In this document: positions 1 through 8,360 of the stretch, piece after piece
Position numbering within the stretch: the stretch's first letter is position 1
Layout: each line of letters begins with the position of its first letter
Source of the DNA: CAZYFH01 sp965249175
Lineage (GTDB): Bacteria; Acidobacteriota; Vicinamibacteria; Vicinamibacterales; UBA8438
Direction of reading: 5' to 3'
Length of the DNA stretch: 64,000 nucleotides
Assembly: GCA_965249175.1 (NCBI GenBank)
Contig: OZ252227.1
Location: 4,278,001-4,342,000 of the forward strand
Program-made: the position numbers and the translations under genes
The notes under the pieces: generated by a model
Seen by the model: only the letters and a program-made list of their open reading frames with translations
Databases searched by the model: none
What the model was told of the DNA's origin: nothing

Positions 1-933
1 ATCGGCGATCACCTGGACGACCTTGTCCCGCGCGGCAACACGAGTGTTCCACGCCAGACCAATCGCGCCCCCGGGCCGTAGCACCTCCGTCCAGACCGGA
101 AGTGCCTCGGCGAGCAGGTCGAGTGGACGGCGCGACAGACGCCCTTCAGCCGCGCGACTCCCGTGGCGAACGCCGTACGGCAAATCGGCCACGATGACGT
201 CGAAAGTGCTTGGCCGAAAGAACTGCCGGGCCGACGCGGTCTCGCCGTTGATCACCGCTATCCGGTTCAGGTCGCCGGCGGTGTAGCGCTCCTTCGTCAC
301 GCCCAGCTCGACGTCGACACGTTCGCCAACGATGCGCCGGTCCTGGCGAATGGTGCTGCGGCGTATCGTGTGCTTGACGCGGCCCCGCTTCAAATAGGTC
401 GCCAGGAACCGCGCATAGGCCTCGCACTCCGCCTTCTCGATCTCGATGCCCGCGACGTCGAAGCCGTATACGAGTGCCTGATTGAGCGTGGTGCCACGGC
501 CGCAGAGGGGATCTAGCACGTGCAACTTCCGATCGAGCATCGCGCCCGGTTCGTGCGTGGACAGGATCGTCACGTTGAGCAACAACTTGGTGAAGCGCTC
601 GTTGGTTTTCCCACGGTATTTCTGGATCGTGATGAGGTCGTCCGCGAAGCAGTCCAACGGCCGCAGCTCGATCGGGCGTAGCACCTCGCCCTGCACCTCG
701 AAGAGCGCGTAGATCGACGACAGATTCGAGAGGAACCGTATCGTTCGGTCCTCTAGCCGGTCGGCGGAGAAGGCGACGTACGGGACGCCCCCACGCATCG
801 CGTCGGCCACGCCCGAGAATCCGCCACCGACAGCCGCGTCGACCACTCTGAGCTCGGCGCGCGACAGCTGCACCGAGGCGCTCGCGTACACCGTGTTGAG
901 CGCGGGACGGACGAGAAAGGCGTAGTCAACCAT
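1..933 (-). CDS. SAM-dependent RNA/DNA methylase (UPF0020/Trm11-like), C-terminus outside window
   Basis: The frame is open from an ATG at 933 to the window edge, so the C-terminus is missing. The SAM-binding motif DPLCGRGTTL lies near residue 142. A D-L-P-Y-G motif near residue 249 matches the [DN]-P-P-[YF] catalytic signature of amino-methyltransferases that act on RNA or DNA. The first ~130 residues carry no THUMP domain that I can recognise. The protein should be cytoplasmic. Substrate is unknown: a tRNA guanine methylase is the closest family idea, and a DNA methylase cannot be excluded. The cupin gene lies 30 bp upstream on the same strand, so the two may be co-transcribed. Confidence 0.7.
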   Translation of the reverse strand, partial: MVDYAFLVRPALNTVYASASVQLSRAELRVVDAAVGGGFSGVADAMRGGVPYVAFSADRLEDRTIRFLSNLSSIYALFEVQGEVLRPIELRPLDCFADDLITIQKYRGKTNERFTKLLLNVTILSTHEPGAMLDRKLHVLDPLCGRGTTLNQALVYGFDVAGIEIEKAECEAYARFLATYLKRGRVKHTIRRSTIRQDRRIVGERVDVELGVTKERYTAGDLNRIAVINGETASARQFFRPSTFDVIVADLPYGVRHGSRAAEGRLSRRPLDLLAEALPVWTEVLRPGGAIGLAWNTRVAARDKVVQVIAD

Positions 934-962
934 GAAACGGCGTAGCGTGCGGGCCGCGCTCC

Positions 963-1340
963 CTATTGATCCGCGAAATAGGTATCGGTGTGGTCGAGCC
1001 AGTCCTGTCTCGGCGGGGAGAAGATATCGACATCCAGGGTGTCTTCGAGGGCTTCGGCCTTGTGCGGCACGTTGGACGGCAGGCGCAAGACCTCGCCCGC
1101 CCCGACGTCGATGGTCGTCGACAGGTCGTCCCCCACCCAGAAGCGGAGCTTACCCTCCAGGATGTAGGTGAGCTGCTCGTTGTCGTGTGAGTGCCGCGGA
1201 ACGATGGCGCCGCGCTGGAGATAGACGTGCGCAACCATCGTGCGCTCGCCGCTGACGATGCGGCGCTCGATGCGGTTGGTCACCCGCTCCTTCGGCATGT
1301 CGTTCCAGGCGAACTTCGTGACGGACATGGGTTCTGGCAT
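963..1340 (-). CDS. Cupin-domain protein
   Basis: A 125-residue single cupin barrel. Motif 1 is visible as PRHSHDNEQLTYILEGKL, with two His and a Glu as metal ligands, and motif 2 as LPSNVPHKAEA with the third His. The start at 1340 is preferred because AGAGGA lies just upstream; a longer frame opening at 1505 has no ribosome site and overlaps the next gene. Such proteins bind a divalent metal and act as small dioxygenases, isomerases or sensors. No substrate can be read from the sequence. It lies 8 bp downstream of the SAP-like hypothetical gene on the same strand. Confidence 0.8.
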   Translation of the reverse strand: MPEPMSVTKFAWNDMPKERVTNRIERRIVSGERTMVAHVYLQRGAIVPRHSHDNEQLTYILEGKLRFWVGDDLSTTIDVGAGEVLRLPSNVPHKAEALEDTLDVDIFSPPRQDWLDHTDTYFADQ

Positions 1341-1348
1341 GGATTCCT

Positions 1349-1993
1349 CTAACGAAGAATGTCGTCGAGCATTGTGAGTGCGGCCGCGGCGTTCCGCTGG
1401 CGCACGGCTTTCCAGTCGGCCCCCGCCCGATGCTTCTGGCGGTCGGTGAGGTAGGCGTATTCGGGAGCCAGCAGCTCCGGCGCTCCGCGCTTGGCTGCCG
1501 TCCACGCTTGGGCGAACTCGGCGAACGTGGGCGCGTCACCCCGCGTCCAGAAATCCGCGACGAGGATACGGGCTACAGCGCCGACCGTGAAGTGCCCGTG
1601 GGTTAGCGATTCCAGGAGGCGGATCACCGAGCGGTGGTTCTTGTTGTACCAACGATAGATGAGGCGGTCCGTGGAGGTCAGTCGTCGGGGTGGACGCCCG
1701 GCCCGGACGATGCTCGCCGGCAACCGAGTGGCTGCGAGTATCGCGCCCGTCGTCAGATAGTGCCGGATCCGATGCGACACGACCGGCTTCCTGTCGGTAT
1801 CCGTCGTCGTCTTCGTGCGGCCATCCGCGGTCTCGACGAGGATCCTGTACGGAATGGCGTGCCGTCGACAGAACGCACGGAACTCCCCCAGGTTCAAGTA
1901 GTTCAGCTGGTCGAACAGCTGATTCCGTTGGGTTCGGCTGAGGCCGCCAAGCAGCGTCGGCACGGCGCGCAGTATATGCCGGGAACCGGGCAC
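1349..1993 (-). CDS. Conserved hypothetical protein, possible SAP-like DNA-binding N-terminus
   Basis: A 214-residue basic protein beginning at a GTG. The segment near residues 25-85 (LNYLNLGEFRAFCRRHAIPY, then a basic stretch ending IRHYLTTG) resembles a small SAP-type helix-extended-loop-helix domain found in bacterial hypothetical proteins. The rest is Arg/Ala-rich and helical, with no catalytic motif or membrane segment. It is divergent from the membrane-protein/XRE operon across an AT-rich gap and may share that regulatory region. Function is unknown. The SAP assignment comes from remembered resemblance and needs a profile search. Confidence 0.6.
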   Translation of the reverse strand: MPGSRHILRAVPTLLGGLSRTQRNQLFDQLNYLNLGEFRAFCRRHAIPYRILVETADGRTKTTTDTDRKPVVSHRIRHYLTTGAILAATRLPASIVRAGRPPRRLTSTDRLIYRWYNKNHRSVIRLLESLTHGHFTVGAVARILVADFWTRGDAPTFAEFAQAWTAAKRGAPELLAPEYAYLTDRQKHRAGADWKAVRQRNAAAALTMLDDILR

Positions 1994-2009
1994 GAACGTT
2001 CGTCGCGAT

Positions 2010-2026
2010 ACTACCAGTAGTATAAT
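2010..2026 (+). promoter_or_regulatory. AT-rich promoter with palindromic operator
   Basis: Positions 1995-2110 are strikingly AT-rich in a GC-rich genome. A consensus -10 box TATAAT sits at 2021-2026, directly abutting a perfect palindrome ACTACCAGTAGT at 2010-2021. An XRE repressor is encoded in the downstream operon, so autoregulation at this site is a reasonable inference. Confidence 0.5.
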
Positions 2027-2113
2027 ATTATATATAAATAGTATGTAATTATGTACAGTTTATCTTATATTATGGACTTAAAGTCAGCAATTAAAGACGT
2101 ATGGAGCAACAAG

Positions 2114-2530
2114 ATGTCGTTTCGTGAGAAAAGCGCCTGGGTCACGGTGACCTCGATCCTGCTCGTATCGGGTTTCTACTTCCTCCACGTGCCGTGGTCC
2201 CTGACACCGGCACCAAGCCCTGAGCTGGTCCATGGCCTGGCGTACTGTCTCATCGCGTTCGTGCTCATCGAGGTCATCGCGCACGTGGTCCTCGCCATCC
2301 GCGCGCCGCACGACGCCCGCACGCCGAAAGACGAACGCGAGCGCCTCGTCGAGCTCAAAGCCACACGCGCCGCAGCCTACGTCTACGTGGTCGGGACGTT
2401 CCTCGCAATTTCCTCAATCCACATCGGCGCCAACAAGGGCGCGATCGGCTACGGCGTCCTGCTGGCATTCGTGGTGGCCGAGGTCGTGAACTACACCGCA
2501 CGGATCATGTACTACCGGCGCGGGGTCTGA
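2114..2530 (+). CDS. Four-helix membrane protein (DUF2178-like)
   Basis: A 138-residue integral membrane protein with about four hydrophobic helices (starts SAWVTVTSILLVSGFYF, then GLAYCLIAFVLIEVIAHVVL, AAYVYVVGTFLAISSIHI and YGVLLAFVVAEVVNYTA). The start MSFREKSAWV at 2114 has GGAG seven bases upstream and matches how I remember homologues beginning. Earlier ATGs at 2051 and 2072 fall in the AT-rich promoter zone and lack a ribosome site. Small membrane proteins of this type commonly precede an XRE regulator, as here. No function is known for the pair. Confidence 0.75.
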   Translation: MSFREKSAWVTVTSILLVSGFYFLHVPWSLTPAPSPELVHGLAYCLIAFVLIEVIAHVVLAIRAPHDARTPKDERERLVELKATRAAAYVYVVGTFLAISSIHIGANKGAIGYGVLLAFVVAEVVNYTARIMYYRRGV

Positions 2531-2539
2531 AATCCTGAA

Positions 2540-2767
2540 ATGTCGAAGACCGCGATCATCAACCGGATCCGTCGCCTCCGATTCGATCACGAGGAGATGA
2601 CCCAGCAATCCCTGGCCGAGCGTATCGGCGTGACACGACAGACGGTCAACGCCATCGAGCTCGGGAAGTATTCGCCGTCCCTCGAGGTGGCGTTCCGCAT
2701 CGCCGCCGTCTTTGGCGTGCCTCTTGACGACGTGTTCCAGTATCCGCCCGGCGGAGAACAGGAGTAG
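2540..2767 (+). CDS. XRE-family HTH transcriptional regulator
   Basis: A 75-residue Cro/C1-type helix-turn-helix protein, little more than the DNA-binding domain. The HTH reads TQQSLAERIGVTRQTVNAIE, followed by the typical KYSPSLEVAFRIAAVFGVPL and DDVF ending. It sits 9 bp after the membrane protein and its stop overlaps the ribosome site of the methyltransferase, so the three genes form one operon. It probably represses its own promoter, where a perfect palindrome touches the -10 box. Proteins of this short type often respond to an unknown signal through the partner membrane protein. Confidence 0.88.
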   Translation: MSKTAIINRIRRLRFDHEEMTQQSLAERIGVTRQTVNAIELGKYSPSLEVAFRIAAVFGVPLDDVFQYPPGGEQE

Positions 2768-2771
2768 GCGA

Positions 2772-3563
2772 ATGGACCTGTTGCGATACGACTTCGGGTA
2801 TGCGTGGCCCTGGAACTACGGGCATCTGGTCGCCGTCCTGGCGTTCGGTGTGCTCGCGATGTTTGCGTGGCGCCGCGGTCTTCCGAGATGGATGAGCGTG
2901 CTGTCGCTCGGCGTGGCGGTCTGGGGGGTCGTGGGGCTTCTCATCGTCCAGCTCGTCGTCCGCATGAACCTCCCACTGGAGCTGCCAACGGAGCGCTTCC
3001 TGACGAATGCGTCCGGTCATGTGCTCGACGCGGGGGCCGGGTCGGGTCGCGCGGCCCTCATGGTGCTGCTGTCGCGTCCGAACAGCACTGTCCTGGCCCT
3101 CGACCTGTATGAAGGCGGTTTCGGCATCCCCGACAACAGCCCCGAACGTCTCTTTCGCAACGCCAGACGAGCCGGGGTTCGCGACCGCATCGACGCGAAA
3201 GTCGGTGACATGCGCGACATGCCGATCGCCGGCGGCTCGCTCGACGCGGCGGTCAGTGCGTACGCCATCGATCACCTGAGCCGTGCGGGCATCGAACGCG
3301 CCCTCGCCGAAGTCGAGCGGGTACTGCGTCCTGGCGGCCAGTTTCTGCTCATGGTGATCAATCCCGATCTGTGGACCCGGTTGGCCTATCCGTTCCTGCT
3401 ACACCACGGCTACTTTGGGGGCACGACGAACCACGACCGTTGGCGGACGCAACTGATCGATACGGGGCTGGAGGTCGTCGAGTTGGGGACCACGCCCGGT
3501 ACGCTCTATCTCCTCGCGCGCAAGCCCGGACCCACGTCCGTCAAGCTGGCGGCGACCCGATAG
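2772..3563 (+). CDS. Membrane-anchored class I SAM-dependent methyltransferase
   Basis: A 263-residue protein with two N-terminal hydrophobic helices (around residues 15-60), then a Rossmann methyltransferase domain. Motif I is VLDAGAGSGRAALM, with an acidic post-I position (LALDLYEG) and a motif IV-like LDAAVSAYAIDHL, as in UbiE/Coq5-type enzymes. The start at 2772 has GGAG seven bases upstream, within the end of the XRE gene. The N-terminal helices suggest that the domain is held at the inner face of the membrane. Substrate is unknown; a lipid or quinone-like compound is possible. Confidence 0.8.
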   Translation: MDLLRYDFGYAWPWNYGHLVAVLAFGVLAMFAWRRGLPRWMSVLSLGVAVWGVVGLLIVQLVVRMNLPLELPTERFLTNASGHVLDAGAGSGRAALMVLLSRPNSTVLALDLYEGGFGIPDNSPERLFRNARRAGVRDRIDAKVGDMRDMPIAGGSLDAAVSAYAIDHLSRAGIERALAEVERVLRPGGQFLLMVINPDLWTRLAYPFLLHHGYFGGTTNHDRWRTQLIDTGLEVVELGTTPGTLYLLARKPGPTSVKLAATR

Positions 3564-3597
3564 ACGCCGGTCCCCGCGGCCAATTCGCGTCGCCGGT

Positions 3598-4518
3598 CTA
3601 TCTCCGCTCGATCACAATGTCACCGCTGAAGCTGGTGATTTCGAGGCGGGCGCTACCGTCGCCATACTCGCCGTCGAGCGTCTTGCGACCGCGGCCACGC
3701 ACCGCTTGCGTGGAGATCGGGAGCTCGCTCTCGATGTCGCCGCTGAACGACGCGGCTTCGAGCGTGAAGCCCACATCGTCTCCGATTCGCACGAGGACGC
3801 GTCCCGAGTGAGACTGCAGCGCGTAGCGGCCGTCGGTGGAGAGCTCGCCATCGTACTCCAGGGTGCCGCTCACCGATGAGACGTCCGCCCGGGAGCTCTG
3901 TACCTCAAGAAGCTCCACGTCGCCGCTGACGGTCGTCATTTCGAGTCGCGGCGTGTCGAGGTTGCGTCCGTGGATCGAGCCGCTGACCGTTTCGGCCTCA
4001 ATCTCGCGGTCGGCCGAGATGTCGGTCAGCACGAGATCCCCCGACACCGACTTGAGACCGTCGAGCCGAGCGATGCCGGTCACGCGCAGATCGCCGCTCA
4101 CGCTCTCTAACCGGGTTTCACCATCGATTGTCTCGACGGTCACGTCACCCGAGACGGACGTCACCAACACCTCGGCCCCGCGCGGTAGCTGCACGTCGAA
4201 ATCGACGGAGACACGACCCCGTATGGAACGCCCGTATCGTGTGCGAACCTCGACGCGATCGCCGCGCTCCGAGATCTCGACCTCCACGCGGTCGCGCGCC
4301 TCCTGGCTGCCGCCCCGCTTCGTGGCCTCGATGACGATCGCCGTGCCGTCGCCGCCGGCGATGGTGATGTCACCCGCTACATTGGTCAGTCGGAGCTCCG
4401 GCGTGCTGCCCGCCTCGATGCGTCGTGTGATGGTGTCTTGCGCCTGCACAGGCGTGGCGAATGCCAGCCCGACCAGCAGAGTGGTCACCATCCAGAGATA
4501 GGTCTTCCGTCCTCGCAT
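3598..4518 (-). CDS. Secreted DUF4097 beta-repeat protein
   Basis: A 306-residue protein with a signal peptide (basic start, hydrophobic run ending FATPVQAQ), so it is exported. The body is a right-handed beta-helix-like array: the short motif V-S-G-D recurs every 20-25 residues, for example TSVSGDVTVET, ESVSGDLRVTG, KSVSGDLVLTD, TTVSGDVELLE and SFSGDIVIER. This is typical of DUF4097 putative adhesins. The start at 4518 is six bases after GAGGAG; an ATG two codons earlier is too close to it. It is the third gene of the sigma/anti-sigma/DUF4097 operon and probably a cell-envelope stress component. Confidence 0.82.
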   Translation of the reverse strand: MRGRKTYLWMVTTLLVGLAFATPVQAQDTITRRIEAGSTPELRLTNVAGDITIAGGDGTAIVIEATKRGGSQEARDRVEVEISERGDRVEVRTRYGRSIRGRVSVDFDVQLPRGAEVLVTSVSGDVTVETIDGETRLESVSGDLRVTGIARLDGLKSVSGDLVLTDISADREIEAETVSGSIHGRNLDTPRLEMTTVSGDVELLEVQSSRADVSSVSGTLEYDGELSTDGRYALQSHSGRVLVRIGDDVGFTLEAASFSGDIESELPISTQAVRGRGRKTLDGEYGDGSARLEITSFSGDIVIERR

Positions 4519-4628
4519 AGTCATCTCCTCGATCACGTCGTGTTCCAGATCCGCGCGCTCAAAGTTGCCGCCCCCCCCACGGCCAACGAGGCGTCGGCCA
4601 GTCTCAGGCGCATGTCCCCATGAGGACA

Positions 4629-5414
4629 TCAGGGCTGTAACGTGTCCACGATCTGCCCCGCACGGTGCCCGTCGCCCTTGCGCATGGCGTTGACCAGCGC
4701 GACCCCGTCTCGCAGCAGGATCAGCTTCCGCCTCATGCTCGCGAAGAGGCTTTCGCGGGCCGGCTCGCTGTCCGGGGATTCGGCCAACGCGACCTGGCTT
4801 TCGGCGATCGCGATGTCCACCACGGCGAGACCCTCCTTGAAGACCGCCGTGACCTCTGCGTCCACGTCGATCCCGCCGGCCGGCCGTACCGGGTCTTCTC
4901 GGAGACCGGCCACGGCAGAGTCGTAGTGACCCTCGGCCGCGCGCAGCTCCACTTCGAACATCTCGAGCAATGACGACGCCGACGCCGGTGGCGCGGCGTC
5001 TCCTCGCTCTCGAGGGAGGGTGTCGGACGCCGTTGACGTCGGCGGCGCTGGCTCGGTTCTCCACCACGGCGCGAGCCCCACTCCGAGCACGAGCGCGGCC
5101 GCCGCGGCCAGGCCGATGAGCGACGCGCGCCACGTGCCCGGCGTGGGTGCGACCGCCTCGGGTGGGGTGGTCGCATGGCCGACGCGCCGCTCCATCTGGA
5201 GCTGTCGCGCGACCGCCGGCCAGACGTGTGCCGGTGGCACGGGGTCACCGAGCGCCTGGGCCGTGTCCTTGATCTGCCGGAGGTCGTCTGCCAACGCGCG
5301 GCAGTGGCCACAGGCGGCAACGTGGGTCTCGACCTGCAGCCGTCGACCCGAACCGAGGCTGCCTTCGATCCACTCTCCGATGGCCGTTTCGATCTCGCGG
5401 CACTCGTCGTCCAT
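4629..5414 (-). CDS. Anti-sigma factor with zinc-finger domain
   Basis: A 261-residue membrane protein. The N-terminus has a putative zinc finger of the zf-HC2 type (HVAACGHCRAL, H-x3-C-x2-C), which binds ECF sigma factors. One transmembrane helix follows near residues 105-125 (SLIGLAAAAALVLGVGL), then a periplasmic helical sensor part. GGAG lies six bases before the ATG. It follows the sigma factor gene by 34 bp on the same strand, the usual sigma/anti-sigma order. It is inferred to hold the sigma factor at the membrane until an envelope signal triggers release. Confidence 0.85.
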   Translation of the reverse strand: MDDECREIETAIGEWIEGSLGSGRRLQVETHVAACGHCRALADDLRQIKDTAQALGDPVPPAHVWPAVARQLQMERRVGHATTPPEAVAPTPGTWRASLIGLAAAAALVLGVGLAPWWRTEPAPPTSTASDTLPRERGDAAPPASASSLLEMFEVELRAAEGHYDSAVAGLREDPVRPAGGIDVDAEVTAVFKEGLAVVDIAIAESQVALAESPDSEPARESLFASMRRKLILLRDGVALVNAMRKGDGHRAGQIVDTLQP

Positions 5415-5448
5415 TCCCGTCTCCTGCTTCTCGATCTCCGTGCGATCC

Positions 5449-6012
5449 TCAGCCCGCAGCGGCCGGTAACGCCGGCGTCAGCAGTGTCCGGAGCCTGAGC
5501 CGTGCCTTGTGCACCTGCGACTTCGATGTGCCCTCCGAGACCCCGAGCAGCACCGCGATCTCCCGATGCTGGAGTCCTTCGACATCGTGCAGGACGAAAG
5601 CCGCACGGTAGCCGTCCGGTAACCGGGCGATGGCGCGTTCGAGGTCCACCCGGTCAACGGCCGACGAGCTTCGGTCGACCGACCCGTGCGCGGCGTATCC
5701 CTCATCGAGCGCTGTCATCGCCTGAGCCATCTTGGCCCCCCGGCTCCTGAGGTGGTCGAGACACCGGTTCACAGCAATCCGATACAGCCAGGTGGACACC
5801 GCCGCGTCGCCTTTGAACGTGTCGAGCCGGCGATACGCCGTGAGGAAGATTTCCTGTAGGAGGTCCTCCGCCTCGCCGCGACTGCCGACCATACGCGTCG
5901 CCAGGCCATACAGCTTGCCGGCGTGGGCGCGGTACAGCTCCTCGAACGCGTCCACATCGCCGTCACGACAGCGCTCCAGGAGCTCGGTCTCGGGGTTCGC
6001 CACGTGTGTCAT
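5449..6012 (-). CDS. ECF-family RNA polymerase sigma factor
   Basis: A 187-residue sigma-70 family protein with region 2 (AFEELYRAHAGKLYGLATRM, then GEAEDLLQEIFLTAYRRLDT and AVSTWLYRIAVNRCLD) and region 4 (LPDGYRAAFVLHDVEGLQHR, then EIAVLLGVSEGTSKSQVHKA). The start MTHVANPE at 6012 leaves the usual short leader before region 2. An upstream ATG at 6093 would add 27 residues without family resemblance. It heads the operon with the zinc-finger anti-sigma factor and the DUF4097 protein, and is divergent from a second envelope protein at 6127, so both promoters may belong to its regulon. Confidence 0.9.
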   Translation of the reverse strand: MTHVANPETELLERCRDGDVDAFEELYRAHAGKLYGLATRMVGSRGEAEDLLQEIFLTAYRRLDTFKGDAAVSTWLYRIAVNRCLDHLRSRGAKMAQAMTALDEGYAAHGSVDRSSSAVDRVDLERAIARLPDGYRAAFVLHDVEGLQHREIAVLLGVSEGTSKSQVHKARLRLRTLLTPALPAAAG

Positions 6013-6126
6013 TGAGCTTGGACGACGCGCGACGCGCTTGGGTTGCCCTGACCGGGCGCGCACCACCCGGAAGGAACCATCCGGCGCCGCCATCCGTCCA
6101 TGCTCTGTACACTGAGGAATATGCCC

Positions 6127-7095
6127 ATGTCACGAAAGACCGGCTGGAAACGGATGCTGATCGTCACGGGCGTGGCGACGGTTTCGATGGTCGCGTTGCT
6201 GCTCACGGTGGGCGCCGCCGGGTTCGTCTGGGCGACAGCGACAGCCAATCGGATCGGCGAGGCGACTCCCGAACCGATCAGCCGCACGATCGCGGTGGTC
6301 GACCAATCCGCAGCCGGGCGCGACCACGTTGGTGGCGCAGACGAGACGGCGCGTCTGGAGATCGAGCTGGAAGAAGGCACCTTCGAGATTCGCCCTGGCC
6401 CGGCCGGCACGGACGTCACCGTGGAAGGCGCCTACGCCAAGGGGTACTACGAGTTGATCGAGGAGCGCACGCCGGCCAGCGACCGTGGCGGACCCCGCAC
6501 CCTCATCCAACTTCGGCCGAGCCATGGGTTCCTGGTCAGATTGGTTGGCGGCGCCATGAACGGAGCGAGCGAGCTGAACGACCTGACGGTCACAATTCCC
6601 AGAGACCTGCCGATCGCCCTGACATTGCGCCTGCGCGCCGGCGAATCGCGGATCGACCTCGGAGGCCTCAACCTCACCGATCTGGAGGCCGAACTCTCGA
6701 TGGGGTCTCATCGACTGGACTTCAGCGAGCCGTTGGCGAACGAGCTGCGCCAGGTGCGTCTCGACGGCCGGATGGGGGAGGTCAGACTCGAGCACCTCGG
6801 CAACGCGCAGGCGTTGGAGTTCGAGGCGGCGAGCCGAATGGGGTCGTTCAGCGCCGACCTCGGCGGCGAGTGGGACCGCGAGACGGTACCGGAGCTGTCG
6901 TTCCGAATGTTGATGGGCGAGCTCAGGCTCGACATCCCCTCGTCGGTGCATGTGGCGGCCGACTCCCAGAGCTCGGCCATGCTCGGGGAAAGCAGCCAGT
7001 TTCACCGTAGCGACGAATCGAGCGACCCCGCCTCGCCCACGATCAGGTTGAACGTCTCGACCACGATGGGTGAAACGCGCGTCAGCCGCTACTAG
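6127..7095 (+). CDS. Membrane-anchored beta-repeat protein (LiaF/DUF4097-like)
   Basis: A 322-residue protein with a basic N-terminus and one signal-anchor helix (MLIVTGVATVSMVALLLTVG). The extracytoplasmic part has short beta repeats (LTLRLRAGESRIDLGG, LSMGSHRLDFSEPL, RMGEVRLEHLG, MGELRLDIPSS, TTMGETRVSRY) recalling LiaF-like and DUF4097 domains. The start at 6127 is eight bases after GAGGA. It is divergently transcribed from the sigma factor gene, so it probably works in the same envelope-stress circuit. No catalytic residues are visible. Confidence 0.7.
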   Translation: MSRKTGWKRMLIVTGVATVSMVALLLTVGAAGFVWATATANRIGEATPEPISRTIAVVDQSAAGRDHVGGADETARLEIELEEGTFEIRPGPAGTDVTVEGAYAKGYYELIEERTPASDRGGPRTLIQLRPSHGFLVRLVGGAMNGASELNDLTVTIPRDLPIALTLRLRAGESRIDLGGLNLTDLEAELSMGSHRLDFSEPLANELRQVRLDGRMGEVRLEHLGNAQALEFEAASRMGSFSADLGGEWDRETVPELSFRMLMGELRLDIPSSVHVAADSQSSAMLGESSQFHRSDESSDPASPTIRLNVSTTMGETRVSRY

Positions 7096-7231
7096 TACTT
7101 AGACCGAGGCGCGCCGTGCGTGCCTTGGCCGACCAAGCGTAGGACTGCGTCCCGAGACGGGGCTCCGCCCCGGACCCCACACGGCCGCTCCGCGGGGACA
7201 CTACCAGGCGGCTGATCGACGTGGAAACGCT

Positions 7232-7573
7232 TCACGCGGTGTTCACGGGGGTTCCAAATTGGGCCATACAGGCTTCGGCAGTGGCCGTCGTGACGTCGGT
7301 CGGTGAGAGCTCGATAACCGCCGGCACCGGGGTCGGCATGGCGCCGAGAAAATCGAGGATCGGCTTGAGTACGGTGTCGTTCAGTGCATCAGGGCCACCC
7401 GTCGGGTACCCGAATGCCACCGGCACGAGCGAATCCGCGGACGTGAGTCCTCCGTGGATCTCGCGAAGCCGCTCGGTGACGAAATCAAACCCGAATCGAC
7501 CATTGGCCAACACCACGATGTCGCCTGTGTTCGGGGAGATGAAGTCAGTCAGCCTGCGTTCCGGTTCATTCTA
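7232..7573 (-). pseudogene. Remnant of the C-terminus of an alkaline phosphatase-superfamily phosphodiesterase
   Basis: This frame has no credible start; a stop lies just upstream near 7576. It reads LTDFISPNTGDIVVLANGRF, then REIHGGLTSADSLVPVAFGY. The GDIVV...HGG...VPVAFGYP pattern resembles the metal-site His region and tail of type I phosphodiesterase/alkaline phosphatase proteins. An ATG at 7516 could give a 94-residue product. I read it as the 3' end of a gene whose 5' part was lost when the neighbouring membrane-protein region arrived. Confidence 0.45.
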
Positions 7574-7929
7574 GCCACACGGCGTCCCTGAACTCGTCCG
7601 CGAATCGCTGGAGCACTTGCAACGAACAGCGTTAGAGGAAGTACAACAACGCCTAGACCGGCCGGAAAATCCCAGTCGAAGCTACACATGCCGAACATCA
7701 CGAATCCCCACACTCCGTCCCCGACGATCAGCAGCAGCCCGTGCGCGATGGCCACCACAAGCACCGCCGCGTAGTAACAGAGTCGGGAAGCTGGGCTACG
7801 CCCTAATACGAATACGGTAGCGAGCGCAGCGCCCACAAAGAGCGCTCCGAGAACGGCGACGTCGATGAACACGCCGGCTCGCACGTTCAGCGTCTTGTTG
7901 CGAAGTCCCGGAAACCCGCCTGAGCGCAA
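7549..7929 (-). CDS. Small membrane protein, unknown
   Basis: About 126 residues from a TTG at 7929, or about 111 from a GTG near 7884. It shows four hydrophobic segments (AVLGALFVGAALATVFVLG, CYYAAVLVVAIAHGLLLIV, WGFVMFGMCSF and VVVLPLTLFVASAPAI) and a basic tail. No ribosome site is obvious. A second, truncated copy of its C-terminal part lies at 8028-8180 (compare IVLPSTLFVISAPILRSRL), so the region carried a tandem pair. Function is unknown, and the decayed surroundings leave expression in doubt. Confidence 0.45.
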   Translation of the reverse strand: MRSGGFPGLRNKTLNVRAGVFIDVAVLGALFVGAALATVFVLGRSPASRLCYYAAVLVVAIAHGLLLIVGDGVWGFVMFGMCSFDWDFPAGLGVVVLPLTLFVASAPAIRGRVQGRRVARMNRNAG

Positions 7930-8027
7930 CGTGTTTCGACCATTCGTCGATCAGTGGACGGCGCGCGATCGACGGCAGAGCGGCGATCCGGCCGATCAAT
8001 TCCCGGGGCCATACAGCTATTTATGGC

Positions 8028-8180
8028 TCAACGAGTTCGGCGACGGAGGAGCCGCGATCGAAGAATCGGCGCCGATATGACAAACAGCGTAGACGGCAAC
8101 ACGATACGAGCGAGCGAATATGGGAAGCTCGGACTGCCCGTGAAGGCACTTACCATCACTGCCACCCACAGGTCGTCCAT
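8028..8180 (-). pseudogene. Truncated paralogue of the 7549-7929 membrane protein
   Basis: About 50 residues, including IVLPSTLFVISAPILRSRL, match the C-terminal part of the neighbouring membrane protein (VVLPLTLFVASAPAIRGRV). The N-terminal half is missing and the frame runs straight into IS110-derived sequence. It is best read as a gene fragment, though an ATG at 8180 is present. Confidence 0.45.
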
Positions 8181-8189
8181 GGCCAAGTA

Positions 8190-8360
8190 AAGCCGGTTCC
8201 CCCACCACGAGGGCGGGCGCGAGTCCCTGGAGGCGATCACGAGACGCTCCAGTCGGACCGCATCGTTTCGCACGCTCCACCGGACACCGCCGGGACGAAC
8301 GCCGACGACCAGTTCAGCCTTCGCGACGTCGATTCCTACAAAGGACCCGCGTGTTGTCAT
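8190..8360 (-). pseudogene. IS110-family transposase, N-terminal fragment
   Basis: From ATG 8360 the frame reads MTTRGSFVGIDVAKAELVVG, the RNase H-like start of IS110 (DEDD) transposases with the first catalytic Asp in GIDVAK. After about 40 residues the match moves to another frame (GLAPALVVGEPALL), so there is a frameshift near 8235, and everything after about 8190 is lost. It cannot be active. Confidence 0.7.
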
